A DNA stretch of 64,000 nucleotides. It comes from Gonium pectorale (Eukaryota > Chlorophyta > Chlorophyceae > Chlamydomonadales > Volvocaceae). Below are positions 33,695-44,397 of the stretch, piece by piece. How positions within the stretch are numbered: position 1 is the stretch's first letter; every line of letters starts with the position of its first letter. The translations under genes and the position numbers were made by a program. The notes beneath the pieces were generated by a model. That model had not been told where the DNA came from and did not search any database. It worked only from the letters and a program-made list of their open reading frames with translations. The stretch lies in NCBI GenBank assembly GCA_001584585.1, contig LSYV01000057.1, positions 274,946 through 338,945 on the forward strand, given 5' to 3'.

Positions 33695-36600
33695 ATGGCT
33701 TTCAGGCGCACTGCAGCGGGCCGTCATGCAAGACTTCTGCCCACGGGCGCTTCGGCCCCGCAGGCGTCGGGTGCGGGTGACCTGCGCACATCCCTCGTGC
33801 CAGAGACGCTGAGGGACATGGAGGAGGACACCGAACTGCAGCAGCACCTGGCGGCGCTTGCCGCTTCGGGTCAACAGGCGTTGACCCGTGAGGAGCGGCT
33901 GAAGCGGCAGCGGTCCCTGGACGCGCTCGGGGCGCCGTCCTTCGCCGCAACCTGCAGAGTGAGGCGCCTGAGGTGCCGCCCAGACCCTGCATGCGTCTGC
34001 GGCCGTGAACACGCAAGCAGTGAAGGGGTGAACCCGGTGTGAACTCAGTGTTGCATAGATCAGGGTTTTAAGGAGTCAGAAACCTTACTAACAAGGCCCT
34101 GACGGGCCCCCCCAGAGCCATCCCGCCGGCGCCGCACCCTTCCGCCTGAGCATGCCCCAATGCTAGCCCCGTCTATCCTCCCCTACCCTCCCGTCTCCGC
34201 TACCCTCTCACTTCTTCTCCTCTGCCCCGTACTCCCGTGTGCCGTTTCCCCGCAGGACCGCGGCGTGGCACCGCTCCGCCGCTCCGCCGCGCGCATCTTC
34301 CAGCTCAACATCGGCCTCTACTGCAACCAGGCCTGCAGCCACTGCCATGTGGAGTCCTCGCCACGCCGCACAGCTGAGCAGGCCAGCCGGGCCACCGTGG
34401 ACCGGTGCCTGGAGCTGCTGGCGGGCGCGACGGCCGGGACCCGCGGGTCGGCGGACGCGATCACGACGCTGGACATCACGGGCGGTGCGCCGGAGCTCAA
34501 TGAGAATTTCAGGTGAATGAGGGAAGCAGTCTAAACGGCAATCCTGAGGCGGCTGGGAGGCGGCCGATGAGGAAGCAGCATGGATGCGGGCGAGAGGCGA
34601 GGGAGGAGCCGGCTGGGAGGGGGCGGGTGCCGCACAAGTTCGTGCTGGGAGGGCGGCGTGGGGCCCAGCAGGGACCCAGGGCCGCAACTGCAGCGGGCGC
34701 TGCCGCGTGCGGCACTTCCGTGACGAGGAGATCCCTGCGGTGACTGCCTCCTAAGCGCAATTTGGGTTTCAGCAATGGCGCCCTTCTCTGCATAAAGCGG
34801 GTGCCGCTCCACCCGTTACGGTGGCGCCACCTGCCGCCCGCCGCCTCGCCCACTCGCTCGCCGCAACCAACCGACTCGGCTCCCGGGGCCCAGGCGCCTG
34901 GCCCTTTAGCAAAGCTGCTTCACTGCTCAATCCCCCCTTGTGGCCGCTCGTTGGGCTGCGTCTCACGCCTACTCGCCCTGTCTCCGTGCACAACCCTCAA
35001 GTGCCTGCTAACTCGTACTCGCCAGCTCTTCCAAACCCCGCTGTCCGCTCCTTCGGCACACCGTCGCCCAGGTATCTGGTGGAGCGCGCCGCGCCGCTGG
35101 GAGTGGAGATCATCAACCGGTGCAACCTGACGGTGCTGCTGGAGCCGGGGCAGGTGGACTGGGGGCGGTGACAGAGTATGCCGTTGCTGCGCCCTCTGCA
35201 CTCCTCGCAGCAGTCAAGGGGGCCACGCATCAAGCCAGATTCAAGCTCCCATACACCGTTGATGGCACACGGGCCACGCGCTTGTTACCAGCACGTGCGC
35301 CGTGCGCTGGCCACGCTATGCACTGACCTCGCATGCCTTTGGCAAACCGTTGCGCCGGTGCAGGAGGACCTGGTGGACTTCCTGGCACGGCACAAGGTGA
35401 GCGTGGTTGGGTTTGCCAACGCAGCCCTCCACTGCGGTACCGGTAGTGCGGCGCCTGCATGGGCGTGGCCGGGCACGGCGGCCCCNNNNNNNNNNNNNNN
35501 NNNNNNNNNNNNNNNNNNNNNNNNNNNNNNNNNNNNNNNNNNNNNNNNNNNNNNNNNNNNNNNNNNNNNNNNNNNNNNNNNNNNNNNNNNNNNNNNNNNN
35601 NNNNNNNNNNNNNNNNNNNNNNNNNNNNNNNNNNNNNNNNNNNNNNNNNNNNNNNNNNNNNNNNNNNNNNNNNNNNNNNNNNNNNNNNNNNNNNNNNNNN
35701 NNNNNNNNNNNNNNNNNNNNNNNNNNNNNNNNNNNNNNNNNNNNNNNNNNNNNNNNNNNNNNNNNNNNNNNNNNNNNNNNNNNNNNNNNNNNNNNNNNNN
35801 NNNNNNNNNNNNNNNNNNNNNNNNNNNNNNNNNNNNNNNNNNNNNNNNNNNNNNNNNNNNNNNNNNNNNNNNNNNNNNNNNNNNNNNNNNNNNNNNNNNN
35901 NNNNNNNNNNNNNNNNNNNNNNNNNNNNNNNNNNNNNNNNNNNNNNNNNNNNNNNNNNNNNNNNNNNNNNNNNNNNNNNNNNNNNNNNNNNNNNNNNNNN
36001 NNNNNNNNNNNNNNNNNNNNNNNNNNNNNNNNNNNNNNNNNNNNNNNNNNNNNNNNNNNNNNNNNNNNNNNNNNNNNNNNNNNNNNNNNNNNNNNNNNNN
36101 NNNNNNNNNNNNNNNNNNCGGCGCCGCAGGTGCGCGTGGTTGCCTCGCTGCCGTGCTACTCGGAGGGCAACGTGGACGCGCAGCGCGGGCGGGGCGTGTT
36201 CGAGCGCTCCATCGCGGGGCTGCACCTGCTCAACGCGGCGGGCTACGGAGTGGACGGCAGCGGGCTGCAGCTCGACCTCGTGTACAACCCAGGTACCTCA
36301 CCGTACTACCGTACACTACACGCCGTACAAGCACGCCGACCCCGGCGCACTCTCCGCCTCCCGCTTCCCAGCGCTTTGCCCCTACTTCCTAGCGCCTGTC
36401 CTTGGCCAACCTGGCCTCATCGCGCGCCGCTCTGCTGGTCCGTGGCCGCCTCGATACATGATTGCTTGGTCATATCCCTAGCGCCCACGCACTTGGCCGC
36501 CGCGGCTACCCCTCCCCCCATCCCTCCTCGCAGGCGGCGCCTTCCTGGCTCCCGCGCAGTCCAAGCTCGAGGCCGCCTACAAGAGCGAGCTGGGTTCGGC

Positions 36601-37435
36601 GTACGGCATCTCGTTCAGCCGGCTGCTGGCCCTCAACAACATGCCCATAAAGCGCTTTGCCGACTGGCTGGCCAAGAGGGGCAAGCTGCAGGAGTACATG
36701 GGCCTGCTGGTTAACGGCTTCAACCCCGCGGCGGGCGAGTCGCTCATGTGCAGGTACGGTGTGTGTGCAGTACGGCGGTGGCCATGGGAAAGGTGCGCAT
36801 GGTACCGCACACTCGTTCCGGTGCTGGTCGCACGGTGCGGCTCGACCATCGCGTGCACGCGTGCCGTTGGGTTGGTCTGGGAATGGCAGGGGAGGGGAGG
36901 GGAGGGGAGGGGTGCGTGCTTCCGTTCGTGCAGGCGAGCACGCCAGTGCCCGCGGGGGGATTGTCCGGGGCTCCGTGCCCAAGCCCTTGGCTTGAGCACA
37001 CACCAGCACACGACTCGCCTCCATGCCTCCTGGGCCGCCCTACGGTACCCTGGTTCCCGCTGTTGTGGCTTTGCAGGCGCCATGTTAGCCGGCAGCCGCA
37101 TCCGCCTATACTCCCGCCCGCCCTCGCTCCCACCCGCTGTGCGCCGCCTCTACAGGGACACGGTCAGCGTGCGCTGGGACGGCACGCTGTACGACTGCGA
37201 CTTCAACCAGCAGCTGGACATGGCGCTCACGCACCTGGGCATGGGCGCCGGTGCCGGCCCGGCCATCGATGGCGCCGTTGGAGGTGCCGGCGGGGGCGGC
37301 GCCTCCTCTAGGCCGCTGACGATCTGGGACATCTCCTCGCTGGACGAGCTGACGGGGCGGCCCATCCGTGTGGACAACCACTGCTTCGGCTGCACGGCGG
37401 GCTCGGGGTCCAGCTGCCAGGGAGCGGTCGCGTGA
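33695..37435 (+). CDS. arsS: ArsS-type radical SAM protein (arsenosugar biosynthesis family)
   Basis: Exons: 33695-33958, 34256-34512, 35072-35153, 35364-35396, 36130-36292, 36534-36753, 37156-37435 (1299 nt, 432 residues, phases consistent). The radical SAM cluster motif CNQACSHC (C-x3-C-x2-C) is followed by HVES, then TLDITGGAPELNENF, RCNLTVLLEPGQ, ASLPCYSEGNVDAQRG, LVYNPG, NMPIKRFADWL, LLVNGFNPA, YDCDFNQQLDM and a Cys-rich end HCFGCTAGSGSSCQG. This series is that of the ArsS/radical SAM-Cys-rich family, which in cyanobacteria supplies the deoxyadenosyl group during arsenosugar formation. The first 88 or so residues are an extra Ala/Arg-rich extension that could be an organelle transit peptide. 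The N gap sits wholly in the intron 35397-36129: FLARHK joins VRVVASLPCY without loss. An alternative in-frame start lies upstream. Confidence 0.92.
35486..36118. other. Assembly gap (633 N)
   Basis: A run of N bases. Its flanks are intronic in the ArsS gene: the donor AAG/GTGAGC is at 35396/35397 and the acceptor GCCGCAG ends at 36129. No coding sequence of the conserved family appears to be missing, although an extra small exon cannot be excluded. Confidence 0.95.
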
Positions 37436-38760
37436 GTGCGGAGGGGGTAGACGCAGCGGAGAGGGTGAGGGGGTGCAGGGGATCGTGCGGGGGGGAGGGA
37501 GAGGGTGGCAGGACGGAACGGACGGGTGACCGGGGTCCTGAGGGGTGGGGTTGTCCATCGAGAGAGGGGTGCGGACGGGCGCGGGCGGGCCTTGCACGAC
37601 GTCAACGCACGAGGTGTGTGCATGTGCCGCGTTGCGTTGGAACGTCGAATGCATTTGTGCATGACCAGACTCGGCAAGGCTCAGCTTTTTTGCAATAGCA
37701 CATTGCCCCCACAGCTATGGGGCAGCGGCCGAACACTTTGGACGGACGTGGGTCGCAGTAGCTATCCCACACCTTCGGCGTGGTGGCGGTGGGCGACACG
37801 CCTGTGCCTGTCGTGCGTATGCATTGCAGGGGTCCGGTTTCCTTAAGGGCCGATGGTGAAAGCGATGCCACTGCCCATGTATGGCCTGCCCCCGTACCAT
37901 GCACCATAGCAACGACGACTATATATATGGGCAAGAGGCTAGGTAGAGTGCTCACATCACCTCTTTGCTTGGAGGATGGGAGCTGCGCTGCCGTGGCGCG
38001 GTAACTGTGGCTCGGAGCTTGTTGCAGAAAGGTGTTGGCGGCAGATGTTGAGCGATGGCAGGGCCTTTGAGACGTGGCAGTGGGGCATTGTGGTGCCCTG
38101 TTTGGGACATTGGGAGTGGGGCGAAGCGTTCCACCCTTGGGGCGTAGCCTTCCCTTCATGCCACAGAAAAAACAAAGGCTGCAATGGAGAAGGCTACGTG
38201 GGTGATTAGGCCCTAGTAGACCGCTGCTGCCCCTCCCTAAAGTGGCGTTGCTGTCATGAGGGCTGCATAACTGGCTTCCCGCGGGCCGCTGGCGCATGCG
38301 ACAGCACCCGTATGTATGCCGACAAGGCACGTGGATTTACATTTTGAAACGAGATATTTGCCCGTTACACATATGTGTGACAACGTGCCACCTGTTCCCA
38401 TCGAGGGGCAAGGATCAGATCTGGGGTCCACACACCACCAAGGCTTCGAGTGCAGCGACGCTTGATGGTTTTAGCTGCGGGCACGTACCGTCCACATGCC
38501 GTACGGTCCACGGGGTCCCACTTCAAGATCAGGATGCAACATGCCATGCACTGCTCATGCTGTACACATATGTATTCTTGACAATCCCTTGTGCACCATG
38601 GACGAATCGCGGATTTCGCCCGGACCTTCCATTCCGACATCGAAATGTTCTACTTCCACATGCACATGAATCCCACATACTCACGCGCATGCATAGAGTC
38701 TGGTCAATAGGTAATAGCTGAGGAACGCCCAGGCCCTTGGAACAAGGTCGACACTTTGTG
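37436..38760. other. Intergenic, no gene seen
   Basis: This segment runs between the ArsS stop and the ankyrin-protein ATG on the same strand. It should contain the ArsS 3' UTR and the ankyrin gene promoter. TATATATATGG near 37919 is AT-rich but 830 bp from the ATG. A 12-bp palindrome ACACATATGTGT lies near 38367. Nothing else recognised. Confidence 0.4.
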
Positions 38761-39803
38761 ATGCCGCCAACCAAGGCAGCCGCGACCGGCAAAGGGCCCA
38801 AACCCAGCTCGTCTCAAGATGAGCTTATGGCAGCAGTACTAGCGAACGACGAGTCGGGGGTAACGGCGTTGTTGGGGTTGGGCGTGCAGCCAAACTTCAG
38901 CGCCGCGGACACCGGCCTCAGCCCCGCGGTGGCAGCAGCGGAAAACGGGTTCTCAAACGTCCTCAAGGTCCTCCTCTCCCACGGCTCTGACGCAAACATG
39001 GAGCTCTCAAACGGCAACTACCCGCTCAGGGCCGCCATCCTCTCGGGTGACGGCGAGTGCTGCCGGCTGCTGCTCGAGAACGGGGCAGACGTGAACCACA
39101 TCAGGTGCGGGCCCCTGCACCACCATCACAGCACCAAGCCCCTGCCTTGGCCCGATGCTCCCAGGCTCCGAACTCCGTACCCCACCGAGGCCTCACGTAC
39201 GTGTAGCTGACCAGAAACCAGTCCAACGCCCAGACCCCTCCGAGCCTGTCCAACCCAAACCACACACCACACGATGGCCCATTTCCCGTCCCCAACCACT
39301 GTCCCCGTTCCCATCGCAGCTCCCGCGGCACGCCCCTCATGGCCGCGGCCGCGTCCGGCGACTGCGAGACGCTCACCCTGCTCCTCGACCAGGGGGCAGA
39401 GATCGAGCTCGAGGCCAAGGACGGCCTCACTGCGCTGGCCGTGGGCGTGCGGGAAAATCAGAAGGAGGCGGTGCGGCTGCTGCTCAGGCGCGGCGCCAGC
39501 CCCACGCGCAAGAACCGCGACGGCGTGAGCGCCATCGACCTGGCGCAGGAGAAGGCGCTGCAGGAGGTGTACTCGCTGCTAATGCAGGCCTCCATCACGT
39601 CGGCGGCGGACGAGGCTCTGCGGGCCAGCGACCAGCGACAGGCGGCGGCTCGGGAGGAGGTGGCGGCGGCGGCCGAGGTGGCGGCGGCCGAGGTGCAGCA
39701 GGAGATCGTGCGGGGGCGCGCAGAGACCGCGGAGCGCGTGGCAGCAATCCGCGGGGAGACGGATGAGCTGCTCAAGCGCCTAGGGCTGAGCAGGGACCGC
39801 TGA
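38761..39803 (+). CDS. Ankyrin-repeat protein with C-terminal coiled coil
   Basis: Two exons, 38761-39104 and 39320-39803, give 275 residues. Residues about 20-190 hold four to five ankyrin repeats: SPAVAAAENGFSNVLKVLLS, YPLRAAILSGDGECCRLLLE, TPLMAAAASGDCETLTLLLD, TALAVGVRENQKEAVRLLLR, and a final diverged repeat ending LQEVYSLLMQ. The last 75 residues are an Ala/Glu/Arg-rich helix likely to form a coiled coil. Ankyrin repeats mediate protein binding; the partner is unknown. The start is the first ATG in the frame, seven or eight residues before a basic low-complexity leader. TGTAA at 40096-40100 is a good poly(A) signal for it. Confidence 0.85.
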
Positions 39804-40095
39804 GAGGAGCGCAGAGTGCATAAAGTGGGCGGCCCAAAGAGTTTGAGCACGCACGCGCCGAGAACGCATCCCTGGCTTCGAGCACCGTATGCAAGCACAG
39901 GCGTACGCAAGCGGTCCTGCAGTGCCGTGCGCACGGGCTTGGAAGTGCCACATTGAGGGGAATGGGCCAGCGCAAACGTGTGAAACTCAATCTGTGGCGC
40001 CTTACCTTATTGTTAATCAGTCAGCAGTTGTGCCCGACCGCTGCGGCTTGGCTCTTTGCTTTGGGTTAGTCCCGGTCCCGTTGGTGCGGTTCTCC

Positions 40096-40100
40096 TGTAA
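40096..40100 (+). terminator. Poly(A) signal TGTAA, ankyrin gene
   Basis: TGTAA is the usual green-algal polyadenylation signal; it is 293 bp after the stop codon. Confidence 0.6.
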
Positions 40101-40189
40101 CCGGACGGGGCCGAGGGAGCGGCGTGCTAAGGCATCATAGCATGTCCTCTCTCGCTCGTGGTGCCCTTTGCTGTACCGGACAGGCGTGT

Positions 40190-40194
40190 TTACA
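40190..40194 (-). terminator. Poly(A) signal TGTAA, coiled-coil gene
   Basis: Read on the minus strand this is TGTAA, 40 bp beyond the stop at 40234, which supports that stop as the real gene end. Confidence 0.6.
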
Positions 40195-40233
40195 ATTTAA
40201 AGCGAAAGTGCTAAAGAAGACTGTCTTTGTTGT

Positions 40234-41776
40234 TTATGGCGGTGAGGGATGCCTGTCTGATCCTGCGTCCCTTACCTTCGATGGCCGCTGCCCGGTGATG
40301 GGCTGCCGGGTCGGCTTCCTCCCCTGGGCCAGCTGCGCCACGTTTGCGCGCAGCAGCTGTGACCCTGGCCCGTGCACGGATCCGCGGGCCTGCGGGTTGC
40401 CGTGCTGGACACTTGCGCTCTTGTCCGTGTGCGATAGCTGTCGGGAGGCTGGCTGGATGGTCCGGAAGGGGGCCGACATGCCGCCGCCGCTGCTCCCATG
40501 TTGCTGCCGGTGGTGGACCCGTGACTGCGCCTGGCGCCGGACGCGCTCCGGGGGCAGCGACAGAGGGCTGTCGCCAAGGGGCGAAGGCGCCTCGTGGTCG
40601 CCAGCGGCGGAGCGCAGCCGATGCCGTGTGTCGTGGAGCTTCTGCTTGAGGCTCACGATCTCCTGCTCAATAAACAGTATGTCATTTCGGGAGAAGGCCT
40701 CCTGCCCTGCTGGGTGGGGGTGACCCGACAGCCCAGGGGGGCAGGGGCGCCACCAGGGCAAGGGCAGTACAAGGTGGTCGAGTGTGAGGGCCAGACGAAT
40801 GGAGAGTTGATGAGTGTCGACGGCGGAGAGCGCGTACGCCAAGGGGACCTCCCCTGCGCACCTGAGGTAGCGGAGGGCGTTGTGGTCCAGGGCTCATCGA
40901 GGCCAGATGTGGATGACGACACCGTCTGGGCCTCCCGGACGTCTTGGAGCTGTGCCTGCAGGCTGCGAACCAATGCAATTTGCGGACTTCAGCGCACGAC
41001 CATTGCGGGCACAACCCAGGGCGTTGCGGGCACTCCGTCCGTACTTGAGTAGTTGGTCGCAAGGGCGCGGCGCTAGGGACACGGGCGACACCTCCCACCC
41101 GGCCACCTGGGGCTGCCCCACCTCCGGTTCTGCTCGTGTAAGCTGGCAACCTGCTGCCGAAGCTCCGCTATCTCCCCCTGCGCAGCGATGACAGATTAAG
41201 AGCCGTCGTGGGCAGCGGCCCCCTCTAAATATATATCGCGCTTCCAGACTTGTTACCTCTAATAAACCCCTATGCTTCCATCTCTAGGTGCGGTTGCGTC
41301 GCCATCGGCCCTACCAACACGCCCGCCAGCTGCTCCTTGGATACATACGCTTCCTTGGGCGGGCTGCGTTCAGTGCTGCCCCTGCGCACAGGCATTCCCA
41401 CAATCAGCGAGAGCAGCTTGGCCCCGGGCGGGCCGTGCGATGGGCCGGTGGGCAGCGTCGGAGCTTTCGCAGCGAACTGGGCATGTTGGCTGGGAGGAAG
41501 GGGCAATAAACGCTGGAAGTGATGCAGCACAGGGCGCAACACGCGAGTACTTGCGCTTCGCATGGCTTACCCCTTGCTTGTGGCGTTGCGCAGGGCCACC
41601 TACAGCAACATGCGTTGGTAATAGTTGGTGTCGCATAGAGCACAGGGAAGCAACCGCGCGCAACTTGCCCCTCCCGTTTTCACCTGTAGCTTCGCCACCT
41701 GCATGCGCAGAACGTAGTTTTCTGCCTCCAGCTGCTCCTCCCGGGACTTGCTGCCGCTGCCTTCCGCTGCCTCCAT
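40234..41776 (-). CDS. Small coiled-coil protein, family not recognised
   Basis: Minus-strand exons: 41684-41776, 41315-41476, 41122-41177, 40862-40962, 40234-40706 (885 nt, 294 residues, phases consistent). The ATG at 41776 begins MEAAEGSGSKSREEQ. Short helical coiled-coil segments alternate with disordered stretches: EEQLEAENYVLRMQVAKLQ, GEIAELRQQVASLHEQNR, SLQAQLQDVREAQ and NDILFIEQEIVSLKQKLHD. The last 120 residues are Ser/Pro/Gln-rich and probably unfolded. The composition is typical of centrosomal, ciliary or vesicle-tether proteins, but I see no specific family signature. A strong donor-like AAG/GTAAGGG lies 30 bp before the stop, so an extra terminal exon is conceivable, though the nearby poly(A) signal argues against it. 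Confidence 0.65.
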
Positions 41777-42288
41777 GGCTGCCTTCGTCCCGGCCGTGCC
41801 GGTGACGTCCTAATGCAGATTTCGCGTCAAGCGCTGAAGCGGACACGCGCTTAAGCTTCGAGCCGTGAAAGGACAGCTGCCAACCAGCTGTCGATAGTCG
41901 GCCATTGGCCCATAGCGTCGATGATAAAATGCGGGTAGAATGAGGCAGCCAAAGCACAATGCGAATCGTCCAGAGCGAGAGGCAGAGGCGGAACAGGATC
42001 TGCCCAACCACACAACCGCCATTCTTCCTCCATTCTCTTACTCCGCAATAGATTCTATGCCTGTTACCGAATGTAGGCTACAAACCTCACGACGCTACAG
42101 GAACACAGGAACACACAACCAGGCTTACAAGGAGTTCTTGACGCGCCGATGGCACAGCTGAAAGAGCGCACGCCTCGCGCGCGAAGTTAGCAATAGCACC
42201 AGCAGGGCACGGCAGCCAACTTGCTGGACAACAACGACGCCACAGGACACCGCCGCCCACAACTGTAGAGAACAGCTAGTGTGGCAAA
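41777..42288. other. Divergent promoter region
   Basis: About 510 bp between the starts of the minus-strand coiled-coil gene and the plus-strand 57-residue membrane-protein gene; a bidirectional promoter is expected. No strong TATA box and no gene seen. Confidence 0.4.
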
Positions 42289-42462
42289 ATGGACTACAAA
42301 AGTATTGAAGGACACACCAAGCTGTCCTTCTGGGTCATGAGCATCATTGCGTGGGTATTGTTCGGGGTACTGGCCGTGCTGAAGTTGCCGCTCCTGCAGC
42401 TGTGGATCTTTGTGGGACTTGCGGCGGTGGCGGCAGGGTTTTGGCTTATATTGTTCACCTAG
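42289..42462 (+). CDS. 57-residue protein with two membrane helices
   Basis: A single uninterrupted frame begins in good context (GGCAAAATGG). After a polar start (MDYKSIEGHTK) come two hydrophobic segments: about residues 12-31 (LSFWVMSIIAWVLFGVLAVL) and 35-56, separated by a short K-L-P turn. The non-repetitive, Trp- and Phe-rich composition is unlike random frames here. TGTAA at 42806-42810 would give a 3' UTR of about 345 nt. Length, the MD(Y/W) start and hairpin topology recall signal peptidase complex subunit 1, but the conserved GQ-L-E and WP-Y motifs of that family are missing, so I do not assign it. It could equally be a small subunit of a respiratory or secretory membrane complex. 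Confidence 0.6.
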   Translation: MDYKSIEGHTKLSFWVMSIIAWVLFGVLAVLKLPLLQLWIFVGLAAVAAGFWLILFT

Positions 42463-42984
42463 GGGGTAGTGGACATGCAAAACCCCGGACGACGAGGCGT
42501 CTGGAAATGCCTGGCGGTTTCAAGGTCCTTTGCACGCTGCGATGCGGGCTTTCTTGTGCACGGGCGATGATGATGGCAGGGGCGGGCGCTTGGGAATAGA
42601 GGAGGAGGAGGAGGAGACGGAACATGCCGGCCTGTCGTGACGAGAATTGCGGGGTTTCGCAATCGGACTGCACGCCCTCTGACAAACTAGCCGCATCAAG
42701 ATATATGAACCTCGTTGCGTACTTTTGTTCTGGGAATACACACGTGCGTGTCACGGACCAACGTTGTGCAGGACTCGATCTATCGCATTTGTTTTGGACA
42801 TTCATTGTAATTTGATATACTCTTGCAGAAGCAACTGGCTCGTGCGAAGACAACAAGCGACACGTCCTTCTCACTCAGCGCGCTGCGCCAGCTGATCGTG
42901 CAGTCTGTTATGAAAGCACAGTGCATGGTGAAATGATCTGAGGGGACTGTGATTTGCTGGCGACCTCCCTTCAATTGACCCGCC
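42463..42984. other. 3' UTR of the small membrane-protein gene and next promoter
   Basis: TGTAA at 42806-42810 probably ends the transcript of the 57-residue gene. The remaining 175 bp precede the longin-protein frame. GAGGAGGAGGAGGAGA (about 42599-42615) is a short GAG run. No further gene. Confidence 0.4.
42806..42810 (+). terminator. Poly(A) signal TGTAA, small membrane-protein gene
   Basis: TGTAA in an AT-rich local context, 344 bp after the stop codon at 42462. Confidence 0.45.
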
Positions 42985-44397
42985 ATGGACGTCGGCAGGC
43001 TCCACTGTAAGCTATGCTTCGACCGACTACGGCAGCGTTGCAGCACCAGCGTGGGGCCTGGCTTACAAGTTGGAGTCCGCCGGGCGGTGCTTTCTAACCC
43101 CTGTGCCCCCTCACCTCCACCCCGCCCCCCCTTTCCTCGGTACACGTTCACGATTAAAGGCTTTCTCGTTGCGACTAAGGGTGGAGACGTGATCTACGAG
43201 CGCTTCTATGACCGGTTCACGGAGCTGGAGAAGGCAGACATACGCGCCAACTTCAGCACAGCCTCCAACAACGTGCGGATGACCGTAGAGGAGCAGGATT
43301 TTATAGCCCCCTACAAGTGAGATCGCGACTCTGCACTAAGGTTTTGTGGGCGGTTGACGCGCCCCCTGCCGTTGGCCAACAGGCTTTTTGTCTGCAGGCA
43401 GGCCCGCTTCGCCTTCATCCCGGTCACGGACACGGTCTTCTACCTAATGGGCTCTGGCGAGTACGACGAAGTAGGACGTGAGTCCATACCGTTCCCAGTG
43501 CAGCATGGATGAGAGCACGGCGGATGGGCACGGTTAGAGAAGGGGAGGCCGGAGTGGTGGAGGCTCATGGCGGCGCCTCGCCGTGGCTCCTTTTAGCTGC
43601 AAGGTTGCCGCTAATGCGTCTCGACTGGCGGGCCCATAGCCTTATTTGTGCCGCCGTCCGCGGCCCACCCTGCGCCTACACGCAGTGGTGGAGATCCTGC
43701 GGGTGATCATCCAGGTGCTGCGGGACGTGTTGGGCAAGGCGCCATCCTCGGGGCTGCTGCTTGACAAGTACGCCAAGCTGGCCCTCATTGTGGACGAGGT
43801 GATCAACGAGGTAAGGCCCTGCCGCGTGACTGGAGCCGCCTGGGCCTGGGTCAGATGCGCTCTGCTACTTTGGGGAGGAGGACTCAGCTACTGCCGGTTT
43901 GGAGTCGCGAGCACTGCATTGTCCGCAATGGGGCAGCCACGCGCCACACGGCCCGAGGCCGCCCTCTGCGGCGTCCAGCCAGAGCGCCGGCCTTTCCTGC
44001 CCGCAACACGCCACACGCCGACTGCAAAACGCAGCACTGTGCGTGGAGGCGCCACATTAACAGAGTGGTCAGAGTGGCACAGCAGAGCGTACTGCGTGTC
44101 GAGAATGCACGCGTCATCTGTTGGGATTGCGAATGGGGTTCTGCGCGTCCAACGGTTGCGCACAGTGTGTAGCTCTTGCGGGGTGAGGCGTGTGATTACC
44201 GAGTTCCAAATGCCATGGCGCGCGAAGGTAACATCTTAGTGTTCCCACTTCGCGCAGCTTGGATGGTGCCACCCTGTACCATATGATCCCAAGCGCTTGC
44301 CCTGTTGCCTTGCGTACCCAAGGGTCTCCTTGAAGCGGTGGACAAGGAGGCCATCAAGAAGGGCATCAAGGGCAAGGTGGGCAAACGAACTGAGTAG
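42985..44397 (+). CDS. Longin-domain adaptor/coatomer small chain (sigma/zeta/TSET type)
   Basis: Exons: 42985-43316, 43398-43477, 43686-43810, 44323-44397 (612 nt, 203 residues, phases consistent). The core reads like a longin/SNARE-like fold: FTIKGFLVATKGGDVIYERF (beta strands), FAFIPVTDTVFYLMG, then helices VEILRVIIQVLRDVLG and LDKYAKLALIVDEVINEG, followed by a Lys-rich tail. This pattern is shared by AP sigma and mu N-domains, COPI zeta and the LOLITA subunit of the plant TSET/TPLATE complex; the short total length favours a sigma/zeta/LOLITA-like subunit. It would act in vesicle coats at the Golgi, endosome or plasma membrane. The N-terminus is doubtful: about 46 residues of Arg/Pro-rich sequence precede the conserved part, and a separate upstream first exon is likely. 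Confidence 0.72.

Larger units (their letters stand above)
39804..40233. other. Closely packed convergent 3' ends
   Basis: This holds the 3' UTR of the ankyrin gene, ending just after TGTAA at 40096-40100, and that of the minus-strand coiled-coil gene, whose TGTAA (TTACA at 40190-40194 on the plus strand) lies 40 bp past its stop. The two cleavage sites are predicted only about 50-90 bp apart. Confidence 0.55.

Noticed and set aside
35486..36118. Truncation or loss in the ArsS gene at the N run
   Set aside because: The conserved sequence is continuous across the gap, so the Ns are intronic.
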